Part shown: positions 57,368 through 64,000 of the stretch, piece after piece | Position numbering within the stretch: position 1 is the first letter of the stretch | How the letters are laid out: every line of letters begins with the position of its first letter | From: Tribonema minus | Lineage: Eukaryota > Sar > Xanthophyceae > Tribonematales > Tribonemataceae | Assembly: GCA_017506865.1 (NCBI GenBank) | Contig: JAFCMP010000541.1 | Span: 1-64,000 of the forward strand | Reading direction: 5' to 3' | DNA: 64,000 nucleotides | Program-made: the position numbers and the translations under genes | The notes under the pieces: generated by a model | The model's database searches: none | What the model saw: the letters and a program-made list of their open reading frames with translations, nothing else | Told to the model about the DNA's origin: nothing

Positions 57368-58208
57368 CTGTATCTTTGGAAGAGCCTGTGGCCAGAGTGG
57401 TGGGTCTTCAACACACGCTTTTGAGATCTTACAGTTCAGGGAAAGGAATTGAAAAAAAAGTTCAACCAGGGTCAGCAATCAACTTGACTCACCCTACGCC
57501 CGGGTGTCGGATGAGGCATGCAAACACATTACGAGGCATCTCCAGAGCAAATACCATAACTGAGTACAAAACAGATGAAAATGGACATAACCATGCTGCA
57601 CGACGCAGCATTGGCTCCAACGTATATACGCATGTAGTCAGAGGCGTACTAACCAATACGAGTTGTACAAACAAGTGCAGTACAATCAGGAAGGCAATAC
57701 TCTGCATCTTCCAAAAACAACAGACCAAGCACGCAGACAAAAGAAATAGGAAAAAAGCTATGGCCTGCTCTTCCTCATTTAGCAAGAGTGGAAAACTTGA
57801 CGACCCGCATAGCTCGTGCGCTGATACCCCCGAAAGACCAGAGAGCCAAAAGATAATGTCTTGCTGTGTGTGTGTGATCGCACTGCTAAGCGTGCGCTCC
57901 ACCTGGGGGATACCATGCCAATAACCCCCTCCCTCCCTCACCCCGTGCGCCAAGCAGGCCTGTACAGATAACCACCCCCTGTCTGGCCCCCCTGCCCCCT
58001 CCAATTCTGCCACACTGCCCTCATTAAGCCACAGTCGGCAGCGACGGCGGGCGTCGCCAGACCTGAGCACTGCCACTTTCAGGCAGGCAGGCAGGTGTGC
58101 AAGACGACTCTGTGCGGCACTGCGCGTCGTGCCGCATGCGCGTGCGTCCGAACACAACTAGACTAGGCAATCCATGCGACTAGGCAATCCATGCGAAGCG
58201 CGTACGCT
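57368..58208. other. Intergenic region between PDX1 and RBR
   Basis: This is the 3' flank of PDX1 and the 5' flank of RBR, both on the minus strand. A 222-codon open frame crosses it (57,489-58,157, minus) but has no recognised domain, and its composition looks non-coding. A tandem CAGGCAGGCAGG-like patch lies near 58,080. Confidence 0.55.
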
Positions 58209-61200
58209 TTAGTGTTGCTCCCATGACGAGCCGTACAGCTGGATCTCAGTAGGGCCTGTGAGCTTGCGCTTCTTGGGTATTTGGCCCTCGGACGCGCCCT
58301 CACGGTCGCGGAAGTTGACGGGGTCGGACTTGATGTCGCTGATGCCCACCATGGCAGGGCCGAGCGATGTGGAGACCTCCGCCAGAATCTGCAAAATTGA
58401 TCGTGACAGGAGAGAGCAATGTCAGGAATGAGGTGCACGCTGTAGCCTGAGCAGCAGTTCAGTGATGTCTGCACGCGGAAGACAGCAGTATCACGAGGAG
58501 CTCAACGATCTTTTTGATTCGTTTTTCATCAGGAGGAGCTTTTGATCGTACTTTGAGGGAAGAGGAAAACAATAGAAATGTACTACGGCACGAGCATGCA
58601 CAGACAATCAGCACTACAGTAACGCAAGTACCTTGAGAAGCAGGCGCTTTGGTACCTGTGCCCCTTGTACACTTTATGTTGTGTGCAGCATCTCTGAACC
58701 CTCTCGCAGTTTAAAAGCAGCATATGTTTCTGACAAGAGCTTGACCTGAAACAATGTCTGAATTATACAGCAATAGTTGCTGACCAAAAGCTGGCAAGGC
58801 ATGCTGCGCTCCAGCTAAATGCAAGTAAACACCACCACCCCCATGCTGAGCACCATTGCTTTTGAACTCCAAACAAACATGGCAGCTGCCACAGAGGGGC
58901 ACAGCGCGACGGGATACATACCTTAGCGTCGTTGAAGTGCGTCACCGCCTGCACAATGGCCTTGGCGCGCTTGACGGCGTCAGTGGACTTGAAGATGCCG
59001 GAACCGACAAACACGCCGTCCATGCCAAGCTGCATCATGAGCGCTGCGTCGGCGGGCGTGGCGACGCCGCCTGCGGCGAAGTTGACGACGGGCAGCTTGC
59101 CAGTCCTGGCAACCTCCTTCACCAGCTCGAATGGAGCCTGCGCAAATGAGAAATGTATAACATTCGTTGAGACGAGTGATTGGTCAGCATGGAAGGGCGA
59201 TGCATAGAATGGTTAGAGTAAGTGCATGTTGTAGCATACTAACATGAAACATGCCATTTCCTGTCAACAGGGGGAAGCGCACTGTGAACAGTTATGAAAG
59301 GCGGTGAAGTCTGTCCTAGCAAGTAGAAGACCTAATACTCAAACGCTTTCAAAGGCTCGCAAACAGAAATCTTTTGTCTGCTGTGGATATGGTGGCACTG
59401 TTTGACTCGATCCATATGGCTGCAGCTGTGGCGACCACAATTGTTCATGGAAAGCACTTGTAGCCAACCACACTGTGGCTAACAACACCTTGTTGCCTAG
59501 GCTGTACTAACATTAGATTTGTTTTCATACGGTCTACTACAACAGGCTCAAGCACTGTTGCTTGCATGACCTGCATTAAGCTGCCCCTAGCCAAAAACAC
59601 CAAATCACATCTAGTAAATCACAAATCGCTGCTGAACAAAGCAGACCCTTTGCAATTGCTGCAAGATACTTGAATGCCCTGACTGGCCAGTTGCATCCAC
59701 CCTACCTTAACCCGGTTGCTGCTGGCGTAGTTAACCCTATCCAGGGTGACATCACACAAACGACTGACTGTGCAACAGTACACATTGCAGTTCCATCTTC
59801 GATAAATGACCAACTCAAACACTGGGTTTAACTATGAAGTAAGCTTGAGAATGACATCATTGGCTGATGAGTATGAGTTGACAAATAGAGTGACATTTGA
59901 GATCAATTTTCTGCGCAATGTCATCACAACAACACTTGCTGTAACACTCAAAAAAGGCGGTGACTCACAATCACAATCATTTGTATGTGGGCATGATTAA
60001 GACACATATTGCATAAAATTCGGCATATTACATAAAATTTGGCCACTAGATTGTTGTACTATGTATGATTGTACTATGAAAGAGTACATGCTAACCCTGA
60101 CGAGTCAGGGCAGGGCAAGTCATGTCCCACTCATCACTCCAATACCGTCAATACATCATGCTTGAACACCACAGACGACCTGCATCACCATACAGCAATG
60201 CACATACACATTTGCCCAACAACACCCTCAACTTCATGTCAGCGTTCAGCACCAGTGAAAAGGTGTGCTTGGCAAACACTCAAGTCTGAATCCTCAAATT
60301 CACATCAGCAATCTGCAGCAATACAGTACCTAGATGTGCTTGGCGAACACAAAGTCTGAATCCTCAGTTTCGCATAAGCGTTCAGCTGCAGTACATACCT
60401 AGATGTGCTTGGCACACACGACTGAGCAAACACAAAGTCTACAAGCTCTCAACTTCACGTCAGCGTTCAGCAGCAGTACACACCTGGATGTGCTTGGCAA
60501 ACACAAACAGCTCATCCTCGTCCATCACGGCCACCATACGCCTATGTAAATGTTCAAATTCAACGTAAACATTACAATCTGAGTGGTCGAGTTCGCGTCA
60601 GCGCTCAGCAGCAGTACACACCTGGATGTGCTTGGCAAACACAAACAGCTCATCCTCGTCCATCGCGGCCACCATGCGCAGCGCGATAAATGACCAACTC
60701 AAACACTGGGTTTAACTATGAAGTAAGCTTGAGAATGACATCATTGGCTGATGAGTATGAGTTGACAAATAGAGTGACATTTGAGATCAATTTTCTGCGC
60801 AATGTCATCACAACAACACTTGCTGTAACACTCAAAAAAGGCGGTGACTCACAATCACAATCATTTGTATGTGGGCATGATTAAGACACATATTGCATAA
60901 AATTCGGCATATTACATAAAATTTGGCCACTAGATTGTTGTACTATGATTGTACTATGAAAGAGTACATGCTAACCCTGACGAGTCAGGGCAGGGCAAGT
61001 CATGTCCCACTCATCACTCCAATACCGTCAATACATCATGCTTGAACACCACAGACGACCTGCATCACCATACAGCAATGCACATACACATTTGCCCAAC
61101 AACACCCTCAACTTCATGTCAGCGTTCAGCACCAGTGAAAAGGTGTGCTTGGCAAACACTCAAGTCTGAATCCTCAAATTCACATCAGCAATCTGCAGCA

Positions 61201-64000
61201 ATACAGTACCTAGATGTGCTTGGCGAACACAAAGTCTGAATCCTCAGTTTCGCATAAGCGTTCAGCTGCAGTACATACCTAGATGTGCTTGGCACACACG
61301 ACTGAGCAAACACAAAGTCTACAAGCTCTCAACTTCACGTCAGCGTTCAGCAGCAGTACACACCTGGATGTGCTTGGCAAACACAAACAGCTCATCCTCG
61401 TCCATCACGGCCACCATACGCCTATGTAAATGTTCAAGTTCAACGTAAACATTACAATCTGAGTGGTCGAGTTCGCGTCAGCGCTCAGCAGCAGTACACA
61501 CCTGGATGTGCTTGGCAAACACAAACAGCTCATCCTCGTCCATCGCGGCCACCATGCGCAGCTCCTTCTGCACCTGCCGCGCATGCCTTACAGCCTCCAC
61601 AACGTTGCCGGTGCCCGCCTCGCCCTTTGTGCGGAGCATGGCTGCGCCCTCTGCCACACGCCTCTGCAAAGTTGAATTTAGCAGTTACAATGACAGGTCA
61701 GACTTGTATGTAAGGCTGCTGATTGACCAAGAAGCCAAGAAAAGCTGTTGTGAAGTGTGACTCAGCACACGCTCAAAGTAGACACACATTGGAGCCAAAA
61801 GCCAAATTTGCTGACTGCCAAGTCCGGTAAAACAAAACCTTCAAACTGACAGGATCGAAATTTGCAGAAAGTGAAAAGAGCTATGTGTATGTAGGATGAC
61901 ATGAAAACATCTGTACAATTGTCTGCTGAGAAAAGGACATCACAGCAAACACCATAAGGCATCCACCTCACAGCTCTCTCAGTGAGTGCAAGCACCTTAC
62001 TCAGGTGCAGCAGGAATATACACGTGACTGTACCACATCACGACCACGACAAATCACATCACAACCACGACAAACTGATGTTGAGGACATCACATTTTTT
62101 TACTGTGCTTGATCGACAATGATGACAATTACTTGAGTAAAAGCAGCAACCGTGGGCTGACAAACAGCCCCAACACCAGCATACCAACTAGCAATCAATA
62201 TCGAACACATGACACAAGTTCGGCACGCGTGCCGATCCTAGGCTGCGTGGCACATAGGCACATGACACAAAGTCATGTAGTCACAGAAGAGAGTGCTGCA
62301 GGCCATGCACTGAACACTAAACAATAGACCGTCATTCATCAATACTATGTTGTGGCGTAAACATCCTTATTAACTCACCAGCGCCTCGCCGAGGTTGCGG
62401 CATCCACAGACGAATGGCACCTTGAACTTGTTCTTGTTGATGTGGTTGTCCTCATCTGCCATGGTCAAGACCTCGCTCTCATCGATGTAGTCGATCTCAA
62501 TAGCCTCCAGGATCTGAGCCTCCACAAAGTGGCCGATACGGGCCTGCGTGACACATGAAGAAGGGAAAAAGTGGAGCACCAACTTCAATACTTCGAAGTA
62601 TTAGTGTTTGTGTGGAGAAGCAGATTGCAAATGTGAACAACTGCAACGTGCAAATACATTGTGTTGTAAAGAAGTGCATTAATATTGGAAAGGCCTTCAG
62701 TAACCTGTGAAGAAATAAGCATGGAACATTGGCTTTGACATTTAATATTGAAGAAATCAAGTCGCAATGAAAAGAGTACAAACATGCTGATCAATTCATT
62801 TTGGCGCTATACGGAGCCCAGATATCTATTGATAGAGTAAATTGCAATGTCTTTCAAATGCACACGACCAATGTTAATAAAGCTTCACAAAAAATGGATA
62901 ATCAATGCAAATATAAATTACAGTTGCTCGATTGTCACTGAAAATCAAAACACATTCCAGACTGCAGCATTATGATGAAGCGTGTGGGGTGCAAAGACAG
63001 CTCAGGCTCTTCATGTGGCTATTCCAAGCGACCGATGAAACCTGCCTTCAAAGATGCAAACAATACAACATCACATAGGTGAATAACTTTTTGATGTCAG
63101 CGTATAAAAGTGAAGCAGACCCACCTTGGCCATGACAGGGATGGACACGGCCTTCTTGATCTCAGTAATCATCTCAGGGTCCGACATGCGCGCAACGCCA
63201 CCATCCTTGCGGATGTCAGCGGGAATACGCTCGAGGGCCATGACAGCCACCGCGCCTGCCTCCTCTGCAATGCGCGCCTGCTCGACGTTGATGACGTCTG
63301 CAGCAAGGTGCAAGGCGGCAAGAGGTGAGAAGGGAGGTGATGGAAAGCAGATGTAACAGTGTTGGGAGGCGAAACTGGATGACAACATCATTGAAATGGC
63401 AATAAAAAATATCAAGAGCACCGTAGACATATGAGTCAGGTTTGGGACAAAGCAACAAAAGGCTGTGGCATTCAAGTGCAATAAGGGGAGTAGAGATTGG
63501 TGCTTCTGAATCTAATAATGCTTTGCTGAGGCTACTGGAGTAAACACCTGCTATCAAGCTGCTGCATGGGAACCAAACTTCTAGGCTAGTAACGAAGTTG
63601 GAACTGAATGAGTATGAGGAGAGACAGACAAAAAATACTGCAATTGTAGAAGTACGCTGACTGCCATGCAAAGCCAATGATTTATGTGTGTTATGGGGGG
63701 ATCGAGATGTGAATCTTACGGTCCGGCAAAAAAATGAGTCAGTGTTCATAGGTGGCAGGGCAAAAATGACCAAATAGTGACAAGACTTGCAGGAAGATCA
63801 TGATTGGGATGCTGAGTGCATCAAGCAATGCAATTTGCGGTAAAATCAAAAGTCTTAAACTACACACTTCAAACGTGAAATACAATGGAAAACGCACGAC
63901 TACGTACCCATGATGACTCCACCCTTGAGCATCTGAGCGAGGCCAGCCTTCACACGGTAAGTGCCGGTGAGGATGCCTGTCTCCGCCGCCTCGGCATGGC
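58209..64000 (-). CDS. PDX1: PDX1/PdxS pyridoxal 5'-phosphate synthase, 5' end missing
   Basis: This synthase subunit condenses ribose 5-phosphate, glyceraldehyde 3-phosphate and ammonia from the glutaminase PDX2 into vitamin B6 cofactor. Exons on the minus strand are >64000-63908, 63297-63125, 62543-62379, 61663-61502, 59137-58922 and 58388-58209; the N-terminus lies beyond the window. Both active-site lysines are present: IPVMAKARIGH across the second exon junction, and [10 protein letters not shown]. The phosphate-binding [20 protein letters not shown] and [10 protein letters not shown] segments follow. The C-terminus departs from the family. After AMVGI comes a roughly 40-residue tail with an IPKKRKLTG basic patch, ending SSWEQH, in place of the usual LNDEKVERFANRSE-type end. 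All introns are GT-AG and less GC-rich than those of neighbouring genes. The 2.36-kb intron before the 59,137 exon contains a recent tandem duplication. Confidence 0.94.
59800..61562 (-). repeat. 0.88-kb tandem duplication including PDX1 exon tail
   Basis: Unit 1 (59,800-60,682) and unit 2 (60,684-61,562) are nearly identical, differing by a 4-base deletion near 60,947 and at least one substitution (60,558 against 61,438). Unit 2 ends inside the coding exon. The duplication therefore copied that exon's last 61 coding bases, its GTGTGT donor and about 0.82 kb of intron. Each unit also contains an older exon-tail copy (60,476-60,545 and 61,356-61,425) and several shorter relics around TGTGCTTGGC-like cores. 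Confidence 0.93.

Noticed and set aside
57489-58157. 222-codon open frame on the minus strand between PDX1 and RBR
   Set aside because: No recognisable domain, Cys/Leu/Ser-rich composition of random frames, no splice support, and it overlaps the expected UTRs.
59806-60000. Open frame repeated identically in both PDX1 intron units
   Set aside because: It recurs because the DNA is tandemly duplicated; there is no domain and no splice support.

Overview
This window is nuclear DNA from a eukaryotic microbe, most likely an alga. Every confident gene has several introns, coding exons are GC-rich, and the housekeeping proteins are eukaryotic (40S ribosomal protein S18, Tudor-SN, an RBR ubiquitin ligase, a ChaC cyclotransferase). 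PDX1, the vitamin B6 synthase of plants, fungi and many protists, is also present. Most introns are GT-AG; at least two look GC-AG. Introns carry TTAGGG-like runs, a recurrent TTGAAGTTGAAGT-type motif and long C or G homopolymers. The sequence alone does not settle the lineage.

Layout. Bases 1 to about 21,191 are the reverse complement of about 21,219 to 42,414. This near-perfect palindrome has arms of at least 21 kb, a hinge of under 30 bases, and a left arm that runs off the window. Each arm holds the same genes. From the hinge outwards they are a WW/WH2 actin-type protein, a small unidentified protein, a protein ending in a polymerase-X-like helix-hairpin-helix domain, a ChaC gamma-glutamylcyclotransferase, RPS18 and Tudor-SN. 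Only the right arm leads into unique DNA, so the full Tudor-SN gene (13 exons, 944 residues) is readable there, at 38,323-51,666. Beyond it lie an RBR E3 ligase with a ZZ finger and a Gln-rich tail (53,212-57,367, minus) and most of PDX1 (58,209 to the window end, minus, 5' end missing).

Organisation. RPS18 and Tudor-SN are divergent and share a 165-base gap. ChaC and the helix-hairpin-helix gene share a 249-base gap. RPS18/ChaC, the helix-hairpin-helix gene and the small gene, and Tudor-SN/RBR are convergent pairs. There is no operon-like functional clustering.

Most notable. In five unrelated genes the introns contain tandem, decaying copies of the neighbouring exon edge together with its splice site: exon tails with donors, or exon heads with acceptors. 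Tudor-SN shows this at eight or more exon edges. PDX1 shows a very recent 0.88-kb case that includes 61 coding bases. This looks like a general way in which introns of this genome grow. The palindrome may be real or a fold-back read artefact. Small indels cluster on the right side of the hinge, and the two arms disagree at homopolymers in ways that break the frame in one arm or the other, which favours sequencing or assembly trouble at least near the hinge.
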